Origin: Bacteroidota bacterium
GTDB taxonomy: Bacteria > Bacteroidota > Bacteroidia > Chitinophagales > Saprospiraceae
Direction: 5' to 3'
DNA length: 64,000 bases
Assembly (NCBI GenBank): GCA_029557915.1
Contig: JAKQHS010000030.1
Location: forward strand, 124,001-188,000
Part shown: one piece after another, positions 9,473 to 17,864 of the stretch
Numbering within the stretch: position 1 is the stretch's first letter
Layout of the letters: each line of letters starts with the position of its first letter
Notes under the pieces: generated by a model
What the model was told of the DNA's origin: nothing
Databases searched by the model: none
What the model saw: the letters and a program-made list of their open reading frames with translations, nothing else
Position numbers and translations under genes: made by a program

Positions 9473-10278
9473 AACCAACCCAAAAATACCTGTTTGAGAC
9501 CATTTTTGAAGCAGACACTCCTGCCGGTAAGAAATTTGATGTGGTCCTGATGGTGCTTATCGTGGTGAGTGTCATCCTTGCCAACCTGGAGACCTTGGCC
9601 AACCTTCCGCCATCCATCCAAAACCTCTTCTTTATCCTGGAATGGGGATTCACCGTAATCTTTACCATTGAGTTCATACTCCGGCTGATCGTTGCCCCTA
9701 AACCATTGAAATATATTCTGAGCCCTTATGGGATCATAGATCTGATCGCCATCGTCCCCACCTACCTTAGCCTGATTTTAACGGGCACGCACGCAATCAT
9801 TATTGTGAGGGCCTTGCGCCTGCTACGGGTTTTCCGGTTATTCGAAATGTCCGGCTATGTAAACCAGGGCGCCATACTCATTACCGCTTTTAAACGCACC
9901 AAAGACAAGATCATCATCTTCTTGTTTTTCATATTCATTGTAGTAAATATTGTCGGGGCCCTGATTTACATGCTGGAACACCCTGCCAATCCCAACTTCG
10001 ATTCCCTGCCGCGGAGCGTTTATTGGGCTATCGTAACTCTCACCGGCCTTGGATATGGGGACATCGTACCAAAATCCGCCTTTGGTCAAATCCTTGCTTC
10101 ATTTGTTGTGTTACTTGGTTATGCAATCATTGCCGTTCCCGCCGGCCTGATTACAAAAGAATATGCAAGAACCGATAAATCCATTCATTTTTCCAACCAG
10201 GTCTGCCCGCATTGTTTTAAAGAAGGTCATCAAACCGATGCCGTTTATTGCAGGGCCTGCGGCAATCTGCTCAACTGA
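9469..10278 (+). CDS. Voltage-gated K+ channel with variant filter and C-terminal zinc ribbon
   Basis: A 269-residue six-helix channel of the Kv/ion_trans family. The S4 sensor carries four arginines at three-residue spacing (Arg114, 117, 120, 123). The pore reads YWAIVTLTGLGYGD (about residues 185-198), so the usual TVGYG filter is GLGYG, with glycine at the position of KcsA Thr75. After S6 a short linker leads to a C-terminal zinc ribbon with Cys246-Cys249 and Cys261-Cys264, in place of the common RCK domain. It would conduct K+ across the inner membrane. The start overlaps the preceding hydrolase gene by four bases. Confidence 0.9.
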   Translation: MKPTQKYLFETIFEADTPAGKKFDVVLMVLIVVSVILANLETLANLPPSIQNLFFILEWGFTVIFTIEFILRLIVAPKPLKYILSPYGIIDLIAIVPTYLSLILTGTHAIIIVRALRLLRVFRLFEMSGYVNQGAILITAFKRTKDKIIIFLFFIFIVVNIVGALIYMLEHPANPNFDSLPRSVYWAIVTLTGLGYGDIVPKSAFGQILASFVVLLGYAIIAVPAGLITKEYARTDKSIHFSNQVCPHCFKEGHQTDAVYCRACGNLLN

Positions 10279-10335
10279 ACCCAAACCGTGGAATAAATTT
10301 TCCATTACAAACCGGATTGTCTTTTAATCCATGCA

Positions 10336-10388
10336 CTTCTCGGCCGAGAAGGTAGATTTATAAATCAGGTTTAATTTGGCAAACCTGA
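10336..10388. repeat. Two perfect inverted repeats between convergent genes
   Basis: The 231-base gap between the channel gene and ftsZ holds a 16-base perfect palindrome CTTCTCGGCCGAGAAG (10336-10351) and, 13 bases on, TCAGGTTT (10365-10372) pairing with AAACCTGA (10381-10388) across an eight-base loop. Neither is followed by a T run on the plus strand, so they are not classical terminators for the channel gene. They may stop transcription weakly or stabilise 3' ends. Confidence 0.5.
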
Positions 10389-10430
10389 CATACCTTATCC
10401 TTGCCTCGGGCGGATCCATTCCTTTAGATC

Positions 10431-10467
10431 AAAAAAAACCGGCCGTCCCTTTACGAAGGACAGCCGG
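10431..10467 (-). terminator. Rho-independent terminator of the ftsZ end of the dcw cluster
   Basis: Reading leftward, the stem CCGGCTGTCC...GGACGGCCGG (one mismatch, 10439-10467) is followed directly by eight Ts (10431-10438). It lies 42 bases after the ftsZ stop codon. Confidence 0.88.
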
Positions 10468-10509
10468 ACTTTGTGCAAAACCAATTAAAAGATATACTGC
10501 AGTCGAAAC

Positions 10510-11931
10510 TCAGTCTACATTGTCGTAGAGATAGGAATTGTTCTCCCGGATCTGGGGTTCGTCATCGCTGGAAAGAGTCCATTTGGGGCTTGGATGGTCT
10601 TTGGAAGGAGGCACGTCTTCCAGCGGGATGTTGCGGCGGAGGTAAGCCGGCTGGTTTTCCATTTCCGAGGTATTGCGCATCTGATGCATCTGGAACCTCA
10701 TTTTCCTGCCGGTTTCCGACCTCGTTTCAGAACCGCCCGGACGGGCTCTTTTCTCTTCTTCGTGGCGACCTGAATTTTCCGCACCGGATTCTGAACGGAT
10801 AAAGGGCTCCTCCTGGTTTTTAATCATGGGTTCACGGTAAGCAGGCTCAAACTCAATGGTTTTATCATTGGTCTGGTCCCCGATATCAAAAACCTCATGC
10901 AGGGACGTTGTGGGTTTTTCCTCCTCCAGCGAAACCTTGATTTTCTCACGGACCTCCACGGGCTTATGCCCGAAATTCTGCTCAAATCCGGTAGCGATCA
11001 CCGTCACGCAGATCTGGTCTTCAAGCCTTTCATCAAAACAATTCCCCCAAATGATATCGGTACCATAGCCCGCCTCTTCCTGGACATACTCCGTGATCTC
11101 ATATATTTCATCCATCGTGACTTCCTGGGTGCCATAAGAAATGTTGAGCAGGATATGCTGCGCACCCCGAATATCGTTTTCTTCCAGGAGCGGTGAACTC
11201 AGGGCATCCACGACGGCGCGGTAAGCCCGTCTTTCCCCGGAAGCGGAGGCGGTACCCATGATCGCCACCCCGCTGTTTCGCATGACGGTATTGACGTCCT
11301 CAAAATCCACGTTGACGTAACCGGGCATGGTAATAATTTCAGCGATGCCTTTCGCCGCGGTGGACAGGATATTGTCCGCATTGCCAAAAGCTTCACTCAC
11401 GGGGAGATTGCCATAGATCTGGCGGAGTTTTTCATTGGATATGATGATAAGGGCATCCACATTCCTTTTCATTTCTTCGATCCCCTCAATGGCTTGCTCC
11501 TTCCTGCGCTTGCCTTCGAAGGGGAAAGGAACGGTGACGATGCCCACGGTGAGGATATCCAGTTCCCGGGCGATTTTGGCCACAATGGGGGCCGCTCCCG
11601 TGCCTGTGCCGCCGCCCATGCCCGCGGTGATAAACACCATCTTGGTATTTTCATTGATCAGGGCCTGGATTTCTTCCAGGGATTCAATGCAGGCTTGTTT
11701 GCCCATATGGGGCTTGGACCCTGCGCCGCGCCCGGCGGTAAGCTGGGGACCCAGCTGGATTTTTACCGGAACCGGACTGGTCTCCATGGCCTGGTTGTCC
11801 GTATTGCAGATGATAAAATCCACTCCGACAATCCCCTGCCGGTACATATGGGACACGGCATTGCTGCCCCCGCCGCCAACGCCTATCACCTTGATGATAT
11901 TTCCTGATTCTTTTGGTATTTCGAATTTCAT
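10510..11931 (-). CDS. ftsZ: Cell division GTPase FtsZ
   Basis: The 473-residue tubulin homologue assembles the cytokinetic Z ring under the inner membrane. Visible motifs are VIGVGGGGSNAV at residues 15-26, CNTDNQAM, the GTP signature GMGGGTGTGAAP near residue 105, and the T7 synergy region before residue 230. A long charged linker follows, ending in NSYLYDNVD, the short C-terminal tail I associate with Bacteroidota FtsZ. The linker of about 150 residues is rich in Glu, Arg and Pro. The gene is last in the leftward cluster and is followed by a strong terminator. It is separated from ftsA by 53 bases. Confidence 0.98.
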   Translation of the reverse strand: MKFEIPKESGNIIKVIGVGGGGSNAVSHMYRQGIVGVDFIICNTDNQAMETSPVPVKIQLGPQLTAGRGAGSKPHMGKQACIESLEEIQALINENTKMVFITAGMGGGTGTGAAPIVAKIARELDILTVGIVTVPFPFEGKRRKEQAIEGIEEMKRNVDALIIISNEKLRQIYGNLPVSEAFGNADNILSTAAKGIAEIITMPGYVNVDFEDVNTVMRNSGVAIMGTASASGERRAYRAVVDALSSPLLEENDIRGAQHILLNISYGTQEVTMDEIYEITEYVQEEAGYGTDIIWGNCFDERLEDQICVTVIATGFEQNFGHKPVEVREKIKVSLEEEKPTTSLHEVFDIGDQTNDKTIEFEPAYREPMIKNQEEPFIRSESGAENSGRHEEEKRARPGGSETRSETGRKMRFQMHQMRNTSEMENQPAYLRRNIPLEDVPPSKDHPSPKWTLSSDDEPQIRENNSYLYDNVD

Positions 11932-11984
11932 GGTTTATAGTTTTAATATTTTAAAATCTTGAGTCTTGCACTTCTCCGGATAAA

Positions 11985-13358
11985 TCAGCGCAGATCCGGA
12001 TCCGGTGAGGGTTCGAAAAAGTTTTTGATAAAATCCACGAGCGGCTTCTTTTGTTTGCCTTGCGCAGGGATGGGGCTGGCGGTTTTAGGTGCGGGTACCC
12101 CGGGCAGGCCCAATTCAGGCTGGGTCACGGGTTCAGGGCGTTCGGCCGGTCTGTCTTTACGGGTCTGGAGCAGCATCCGCTGCTGGGATTCCTTCATCTT
12201 GAGGCCATACATGAGCAGGCCGACGCCGGTGGCATAGATCGGACTGGAAATATTATCCTTGAATCCGTATCCAAAGTGTTCATTGGGATACCCGATCCGG
12301 GTTTGCAGGCCGGTATGGTATTCACAAAGCAATTCAAAATTTTTGAGGAGGGCGCCGCCCCCGGTGAGGACAATCCCGGCAATGAGTTTTTTCTCATACC
12401 CGGACCTTCTGATTTCATACAGGATCAGGTCGAGGATCTCCTCGAGCCGGGCCTGGATGATGCGCGCCAGGTTTTTCTCCGATATTTCTTTGGGATCCCT
12501 GCCTTTCAGTCCGGGGATGGTGATGATCCGGTTGTCCACGATTTCGTCGGCAAGGGCGGACCCGAATTTGATTTTCAGCTTTTCGGCCTGTTCGGTCATT
12601 ACAGTGCATCCCTCCTTGATATCCCGGGTGATGATGTTTCCTCCGAAGGCGACCACCGCCGTATGGCGGATAATGCCTTCCTGGAAGATGGTGATGTCCG
12701 TAGTGCCGCCCCCGATATCCACCATGACCACCCCAGCCTCTTTCTCTTCCTTGCTGAGCACGGCTTCGGCACTGGCAATGGGTTCGAGCGTCATATCGGC
12801 TACGGTGAGGTTTGCCCTCTCCACGCAGCGCATAATATTATTGGTTGCGGCAATCTGCCCGGTAATGATGTGGAAATTCGCTTCCAGCCGGTGTCCCGAC
12901 ATCCCGATGGGATCCACGATGCCTTGTTCGTTGTCCACCGTGAATTCCTGTGGAATGACATGAAGGATCTTGTCCCCGGGGGTCAGTCCCAGTTTGTACA
13001 TGTCCTGCACCAGCCGGTCTATATCTGCCCGGGATATTTCTTTTTCATTATTGTCCCTTGCGAGGATGCCCCGGTGTTGCAGGCTCTTGATGTGTTGTCC
13101 GGCAATGCCAACATAGACCTCCTGGATTTCGCACTGAGCGTCTTTTTCGGCAAGGTCCACTGCGTCAGAAATGGCTTTCACGGTCTTGTCGATATTGGCA
13201 ATGACTCCCCGGAGGACTCCCTCAGAATCAACCTTACTGGCGCCAAGCACGTCGATTTTGCCGTATTCGTCCTTTCTGCCTACAATGCAACATACTTTGG
13301 TGGTGCCGATGTCGAGGGCCGCCACCACATTCTTCTTATTAAAGTCTCTTGCATTCAT
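11985..13358 (-). CDS. ftsA: Cell division protein FtsA
   Basis: A 457-residue actin-fold ATPase that tethers FtsZ filaments to the membrane. Residues 11-30 hold the phosphate-1 loop (VAALDIGTTKVCCIVG), phosphate-2 is in VVMVDIGGGTTDIT and the adenosine motif in IVLTGGGALLKN. After a Pro/Gln-rich linker the C-terminus ends PLVDFIKNFFEPSPDPDLR, a hydrophobic helix that fits the membrane-targeting amphipathic helix of FtsA. It sits between ftsQ (33-base gap) and ftsZ, as in other dcw clusters. Confidence 0.97.
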   Translation of the reverse strand: MNARDFNKKNVVAALDIGTTKVCCIVGRKDEYGKIDVLGASKVDSEGVLRGVIANIDKTVKAISDAVDLAEKDAQCEIQEVYVGIAGQHIKSLQHRGILARDNNEKEISRADIDRLVQDMYKLGLTPGDKILHVIPQEFTVDNEQGIVDPIGMSGHRLEANFHIITGQIAATNNIMRCVERANLTVADMTLEPIASAEAVLSKEEKEAGVVMVDIGGGTTDITIFQEGIIRHTAVVAFGGNIITRDIKEGCTVMTEQAEKLKIKFGSALADEIVDNRIITIPGLKGRDPKEISEKNLARIIQARLEEILDLILYEIRRSGYEKKLIAGIVLTGGGALLKNFELLCEYHTGLQTRIGYPNEHFGYGFKDNISSPIYATGVGLLMYGLKMKESQQRMLLQTRKDRPAERPEPVTQPELGLPGVPAPKTASPIPAQGKQKKPLVDFIKNFFEPSPDPDLR

Positions 13359-13391
13359 CTTAATTGGTTTTAGAATGATAAATAGATTGAT

Positions 13392-14186
13392 TTATGCTCT
13401 TTTTGTACATATGACCTGCCCTTTAAATTTCAGATTAACCGAATAATACAGGTCCCATCCCTGGCCAGGGAGGATCTCCCGGTATACCCGCTTCAGTTTG
13501 TCCGTTTTGTCCTCCAGCCTTTCCAGGTCACCCAAAAAAATGCGCGAGGGACCGAATTTGGGGATCAGGGTCCAGTCGTTCTGACTATGGACCATGATTT
13601 CCTCCACCAGGGCGTGCAGGAACCGGTCCCTGGCGATAAAGTTGGCCAGTTCAAACAGGTCCTTTTCCATGCCGGGCTTGCTCAATTCGAGGCTGTCCTT
13701 CGTCATCGGTACCGGGGCGAAGGCGACCAGTACCCTGGGTGAATAATGCGGGGATGCCGGCATGATGCTTCCATCCTTATCCACGTATAAACTGTTTCCT
13801 TCCGGAGTGAGGATTCGAAGGATGGGCTCTCTTTGTTTTACAAAAATGTTTAACCGGTTGCTGGCATCCAGGTAGACGTCCGTGGATTTGATAAAGTCCA
13901 TGGATTGCAGGCCTGCTTCGATCTCCTGCAGGTCCAGCGTCGCCAGCGGGACGTTGGAAAATTCCTGCTGGAATTTGCGGAGGATTTTTGAACGCATTTC
14001 TTCCGTTGTGATGAAATCGTTCCCGTTTTCAAGGTGCTGTACATGGACCTGCATCTGGCCGGAGAGGGCCCTGTTTTTGAAGCGTCCGGCCCTTTCGTAA
14101 AACATCAGAAACAAAAGCACGGTCAGGCCCATGCCCAGGCGGACCATGTTTTGATCGGTGCCGATATTTCTGAGGAATTTTTTCAT
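13392..14186 (-). CDS. ftsQ: Cell division protein FtsQ
   Basis: The start is ATG at 14186, overlapping the murG stop codon (ATGA); an upstream in-frame extension would run antisense-like inside murG and is rejected. The 264-residue protein has a short cytoplasmic N-terminus, one membrane helix (LGMGLTVLLFLMFY, about residues 17-30) and a periplasmic part with a POTRA-like region (ITTEEMRSKI, then SMDFIKSTDVYLD) and a DivIB-like beta domain. FtsQ bridges early and late divisome proteins. In most Bacteroidota murC lies directly before ftsQ; here murG does. Confidence 0.93.
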   Translation of the reverse strand: MKKFLRNIGTDQNMVRLGMGLTVLLFLMFYERAGRFKNRALSGQMQVHVQHLENGNDFITTEEMRSKILRKFQQEFSNVPLATLDLQEIEAGLQSMDFIKSTDVYLDASNRLNIFVKQREPILRILTPEGNSLYVDKDGSIMPASPHYSPRVLVAFAPVPMTKDSLELSKPGMEKDLFELANFIARDRFLHALVEEIMVHSQNDWTLIPKFGPSRIFLGDLERLEDKTDKLKRVYREILPGQGWDLYYSVNLKFKGQVICTKRA

Positions 14187-15283
14187 GCGGCCACAGGATT
14201 GAGATGAAGAATCTGCTCGACGATCGCTGCCGCCGCCTGCGGCCGGGCCAGGGACTTCTGGGCTTGTTTCATCCGCGTCATCGTTTCCTGGTCCTGCAAA
14301 AGCCTGATGACCTGTGCCGTCCCATTTTGCACGACCTCCCTGTCCGGCAGGAGCCAAGCCGCCCCGGCATCGGACAGCGCCTTCGCGTTATGCGTCTGGT
14401 GATCCTCCGCCACGGAAGGCGAGGGCACGAGTACCACCGGTTTGTTTGCGATCAGCACTTCCGATATGGTGAGCGCGCCGGCCCGGCACAACAAGACATC
14501 TGCTGCGGCATAAGCCAGATCCGCCCGGTCAATGAATGCCATGGCCTTCACGTTGTCCAGGCCAGCTGTTGCAGACCGGCCGAATTTTTCAGCGCCTTGT
14601 TTTCCGTATTGCCAGATCCACTGGATGGATTTTTGACCTGAGATCTGTTCATGGCCCGCGGTCATGCTTTCATTGATCGAACGGGCGCCCAGGCTGCCCC
14701 CCATCACCAGGATTGTTTTTTTATCCTGATCGAGGCCGAAATAGGCCATTGCCTCCTTCCTTTTGGATTCCAGGCCTTCCAGGTCTTTCCTTACGGGATT
14801 GCCTGTGACCACGATTTTTTCTTTGGGGAAAAACCGCTCCATATGATCGTAGGCCACACAAATTTTTACGGCCTTTTTGCCAAGGATCATATTGGTTTTA
14901 CCTGCAAACGAATTTTGTTCCTGGATAAGGGTCGGGATCCGGAGCCAGTTGGCCAGGTACAAGACCGGGCCGCTGGCATAGCCCCCCACTCCAACCACCA
15001 CACCGGGTTTGTATTTTACTAAAATGCGCCAGGCCTGGTAAAGGGATTTGACCAGTTTCCAGGGCAGACTGAAATTTTTTACCAGGGATGAACGGTTGAA
15101 GCCTACCACATCCAGGCCGATGATTTCAAATCCTGCCTGGGGTATTTTTTCCATTTCCATCCTGCCTCTTGCTCCGACGAAAAGGATGTTGACCCCGGGC
15201 ACACGGGCTTTAAGCTCCTGCGCAATGGCTATGGCAGGAAAGATATGACCGCCGGTGCCTCCTCCGCTAATGATCACTTTCAT
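14183..15283 (-). CDS. murG: UDP-GlcNAc:lipid I GlcNAc transferase MurG
   Basis: A 366-residue GT28 enzyme that adds GlcNAc to lipid I to make lipid II on the cytoplasmic face of the inner membrane. The N-terminal glycine-rich loop ISGGGTGGHIFPA, the second loop GVGGYASGPVL and the C-terminal donor-site segment with CRAGALTISEVLIANKPVV are all present. It overlaps the end of ftsW by 17 bases and the ftsQ start by four, so translation is probably coupled. Confidence 0.98.
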   Translation of the reverse strand: MKVIISGGGTGGHIFPAIAIAQELKARVPGVNILFVGARGRMEMEKIPQAGFEIIGLDVVGFNRSSLVKNFSLPWKLVKSLYQAWRILVKYKPGVVVGVGGYASGPVLYLANWLRIPTLIQEQNSFAGKTNMILGKKAVKICVAYDHMERFFPKEKIVVTGNPVRKDLEGLESKRKEAMAYFGLDQDKKTILVMGGSLGARSINESMTAGHEQISGQKSIQWIWQYGKQGAEKFGRSATAGLDNVKAMAFIDRADLAYAAADVLLCRAGALTISEVLIANKPVVLVPSPSVAEDHQTHNAKALSDAGAAWLLPDREVVQNGTAQVIRLLQDQETMTRMKQAQKSLARPQAAAAIVEQILHLNPVAA

Positions 15284-16487
15284 CTTCGACGGTTTTAGGT
15301 TTTGGACTGGTATTCGCCATCTTCATCAGTTCATTTTCAGGAGCAGGCTGTTCTTCCTGGATGGATTCGATGAATTTGCTTACGCTCATGATGATCCCAA
15401 AGGCTACGCTGGTAAACAGCACGGAAGTCCCGCCCATACTTACCAGGGGCAGGGTGAGGCCGGTGACCGGAACCAGGTTGACGGATACCGCCATGTTGGC
15501 AAAGGCCTGGACCACCAGGTTGAGGGTCAATCCCATAGCCAGGATGGCCCCAAAAGCTTTTGGGCTTTTCATGACGATCCGGGATACCCGGAATAACAGC
15601 CAGAGATAGAGCAGCAGTATTCCGGTCGCCCCGATCAATCCGTATTCCTCGCAGATGATCGCGTATATATAGTCGGCATAAGCTGCAGGCAGGAAATTGC
15701 GCTGGGTGCTGTTGCCCGGCCCCAATCCCAGCCAGGACCCGTTGGCGATCGCTATTTTGGATTGCTGGACCTGGTATCCTCCTCCGTTTTCATTCGAAAT
15801 AAAATCGGTGATCCTAGAGATCCAGGTATCGACGCGCACAGCATCCGGGAAAAACCACCAAATCAGGACCACGGTGCCGAAAAGCAGGATGCCGAAGAAG
15901 GCCATCATGAAAATATATTTGAAGGAGACCCTCCCGACAAACATGAGCATGACCGAGGTCGCAAAAAGCAAGAGGGCCGTCGACAGGTTGGCCGGGGCGA
16001 TCAGTCCGCAAATCAGCAGGACCGGCACCATGACCGGTATAAAAGCGCTCTTAAAGTCCTTGATGTATTCCTGTTTATTGGAAAGCGAGCGGGCCAGGTA
16101 CATGATGAGGGCCAGGCGGGCATAGTCACTGGTCTGGAACGAAAGATTGATGACCGGGAGGGTAATCCAGCGTTTGGCATCGTTGGTTTCCACGCCAAAG
16201 GCCAGGGTATACAGGAGGAGCGGGATGGCCAGCAGAAACAGGACCGGGGCCAGCTTGTTGTAGATCAGGTAATTCTGCCGGTGGCAGGCATACATGCACA
16301 GCAGGCCGATCCCTGCCATGACCAGTTGTTTGAGCAAGTAGACTTCCGTATTCCCTTTGTATCTGAGATAAGCCATGGATCCCGTGGCGCTGTACACGGC
16401 AAGCAGGCCGAATCCGATGAGGATCCCGATGATGAGCCACATCACCTTATCGCCTTTCCATTCCTTCTTGGTTGTGATCTGCAGCAT
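15267..16487 (-). CDS. ftsW: Septal peptidoglycan polymerase FtsW (SEDS family)
   Basis: A 406-residue ten-helix SEDS protein that polymerises lipid II together with FtsI at the septum. Typical segments are GLLAVYSATGSMAY in helix 1, LGPGNSTQRNFLPAAYADYIYAI in the large extracellular loop (only partly quoted by position, about residues 255-280), and PVTGLTLPLVSMGGTS near the C-terminus. An acidic cytoplasmic tail follows. The start is one base after the mraY stop codon. murD, which normally lies between mraY and ftsW, is absent. Confidence 0.95.
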   Translation of the reverse strand: MLQITTKKEWKGDKVMWLIIGILIGFGLLAVYSATGSMAYLRYKGNTEVYLLKQLVMAGIGLLCMYACHRQNYLIYNKLAPVLFLLAIPLLLYTLAFGVETNDAKRWITLPVINLSFQTSDYARLALIMYLARSLSNKQEYIKDFKSAFIPVMVPVLLICGLIAPANLSTALLLFATSVMLMFVGRVSFKYIFMMAFFGILLFGTVVLIWWFFPDAVRVDTWISRITDFISNENGGGYQVQQSKIAIANGSWLGLGPGNSTQRNFLPAAYADYIYAIICEEYGLIGATGILLLYLWLLFRVSRIVMKSPKAFGAILAMGLTLNLVVQAFANMAVSVNLVPVTGLTLPLVSMGGTSVLFTSVAFGIIMSVSKFIESIQEEQPAPENELMKMANTSPKPKTVEDESDH

Positions 16488-16488
16488 T

Positions 16489-17742
16489 TTACCTGATTTT
16501 GAGGGTGATGATGGTGACCACTGCCAAGAGGACCGCGACGATCCAAAACCGGTTTACAATCTTGGATTCGTGCATGCCGCTTTTCTGGTAATGATGGTGA
16601 AGCGGGGCCATTTTGAATATCCTTCTGCCCTCGCCGTATTTTCTACGGGTATATTTAAAATAGGAAACCTGGACCATCACAGAGAGGATCTCAATCAAAA
16701 AGATCCCGCAGAGGACGGGCAACAACAATTCTTTTCGCAAAACCACCGCCAGGGTGGCGATGATGCCACCGAGGGTCAGGCTCCCGGTATCGCCCATGAA
16801 TACGGTTGCCGGGTAAGCGTTGTACCATAAAAAGCCGATACAGGCCCCGATCAGGCAGGCCGTGAAGATGACCAGTTCACCCGAATTCGGTATAAAATAA
16901 ATGCCAAGATAATTGGCGAAAATGGAGTTGCCGCTGACGTAAGCGAATACGCCCAGGACCACGCCCACGATCGAAGACACCCCTGTGGCCAGCCCGTCGA
17001 GACCATCGGTGATATTGACCGCGTTGGATACGGCCGTAATGATAAAAATAATGATAATGATATAGAGAAGCGGAGTCAGGGTCCTGGCGGCATCGCCCGT
17101 CCAGCGCAGGATGCCCGCATAATCAAAGGCATTTCCTTTGGTAAAGGGCACATTGGTGGAGAGGGAACGGGCATGTACCAATACTTCGGGATTGCCGGGA
17201 TTGGCCGAGGCGGAAAGCCGCTCCAGGATTTCAAACCGGTTGTCGACGGCTTCTTTTTCCGTGACCCGGATTAATACGTTTTTATTGTATAGCAGCGTAA
17301 GCGCCACGATCAGGCCGACGGCGATCTGACCGGTTAGTTTGGTGACGGCTTTGAGGCCCTGCTTGTTCTTTTTAAACACTTTGATGTAATCATCCAGGTA
17401 CCCGATAAAAAACAAACTAAGGGTCACCGCGATCATCAGCAAAACATATACATTGTCCAGCCTTGCCCACAAGATGCAAGGCAGGAGGATGGCCAGGATA
17501 ATGATGATGCCCCCCATGGTCGGCGTACCCTCTTTTTCTTTCTGGCCATGGAGACCCAGGTCCCTTACCGTTTCACCGATTTGTTTGGCCTGCAGGTATT
17601 TTATGATGCGCTGACCAAACAACATGGAAATCAACAAGGAAAAAATCAACGCTCCGCCGGCCCGGAAAGAGATATAGCGGAACAAGCCCGCACCGGGTAA
17701 ATCGACCTGATTGTTGATATATTCGAATAAATGGTACAGCAT
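16489..17742 (-). CDS. mraY: Phospho-MurNAc-pentapeptide transferase MraY
   Basis: A 417-residue multi-helix enzyme that transfers phospho-MurNAc-pentapeptide to undecaprenyl phosphate, making lipid I. Signature segments are [11 protein letters not shown] near residue 75, [11 protein letters not shown] with the catalytic aspartate pair, [15 protein letters not shown], and the cytoplasmic loop [15 protein letters not shown]. The insert with [12 protein letters not shown] between helices makes it longer than the 360-residue E. coli protein; this longer form is common in Bacteroidota. A 122-base gap with a terminator-like hairpin separates it from murE upstream. Confidence 0.97.
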   Translation of the reverse strand: MLYHLFEYINNQVDLPGAGLFRYISFRAGGALIFSLLISMLFGQRIIKYLQAKQIGETVRDLGLHGQKEKEGTPTMGGIIIILAILLPCILWARLDNVYVLLMIAVTLSLFFIGYLDDYIKVFKKNKQGLKAVTKLTGQIAVGLIVALTLLYNKNVLIRVTEKEAVDNRFEILERLSASANPGNPEVLVHARSLSTNVPFTKGNAFDYAGILRWTGDAARTLTPLLYIIIIIFIITAVSNAVNITDGLDGLATGVSSIVGVVLGVFAYVSGNSIFANYLGIYFIPNSGELVIFTACLIGACIGFLWYNAYPATVFMGDTGSLTLGGIIATLAVVLRKELLLPVLCGIFLIEILSVMVQVSYFKYTRRKYGEGRRIFKMAPLHHHYQKSGMHESKIVNRFWIVAVLLAVVTIITLKIR

Positions 17743-17768
17743 TTGTTTTCAGTTATCCTCCGGGATTG

Positions 17769-17827
17769 AAAAAAACAGGAAAGCGGGGTAAGATTTCACT
17801 TTTGAGACCATCGCCCGCTGTACCTGT
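17769..17827 (-). terminator. Terminator-like hairpin inside the dcw cluster (murE-mraY gap)
   Basis: Reading leftward, ACAGG (17823-17827) and AGCGGG (17814-17819) pair with CCCGCT (17782-17787) and CCTGT (17775-17779), with small internal loops, and a run of seven Ts (17769-17775, sharing one base with the stem) follows. This has the form of an intrinsic terminator, though the apical loop is long at 26 bases. It could attenuate transcription into mraY and the downstream division genes. Confidence 0.5.
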
Positions 17828-17864
17828 TAAAACCAACCTGAGAATGATAATTAACCTATATTTT

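Noticed and set aside
12051-13373. A 440-codon plus-strand open frame opposite ftsA
   Set aside because: ftsA is certain from its actin-fold motifs and cluster position; the antisense frame has no domain.
14187-14357. A 57-residue N-terminal extension of FtsQ
   Set aside because: It would be read out of frame within murG; the ATG at 14186 overlaps the murG stop and directly precedes a normal FtsQ N-terminus.
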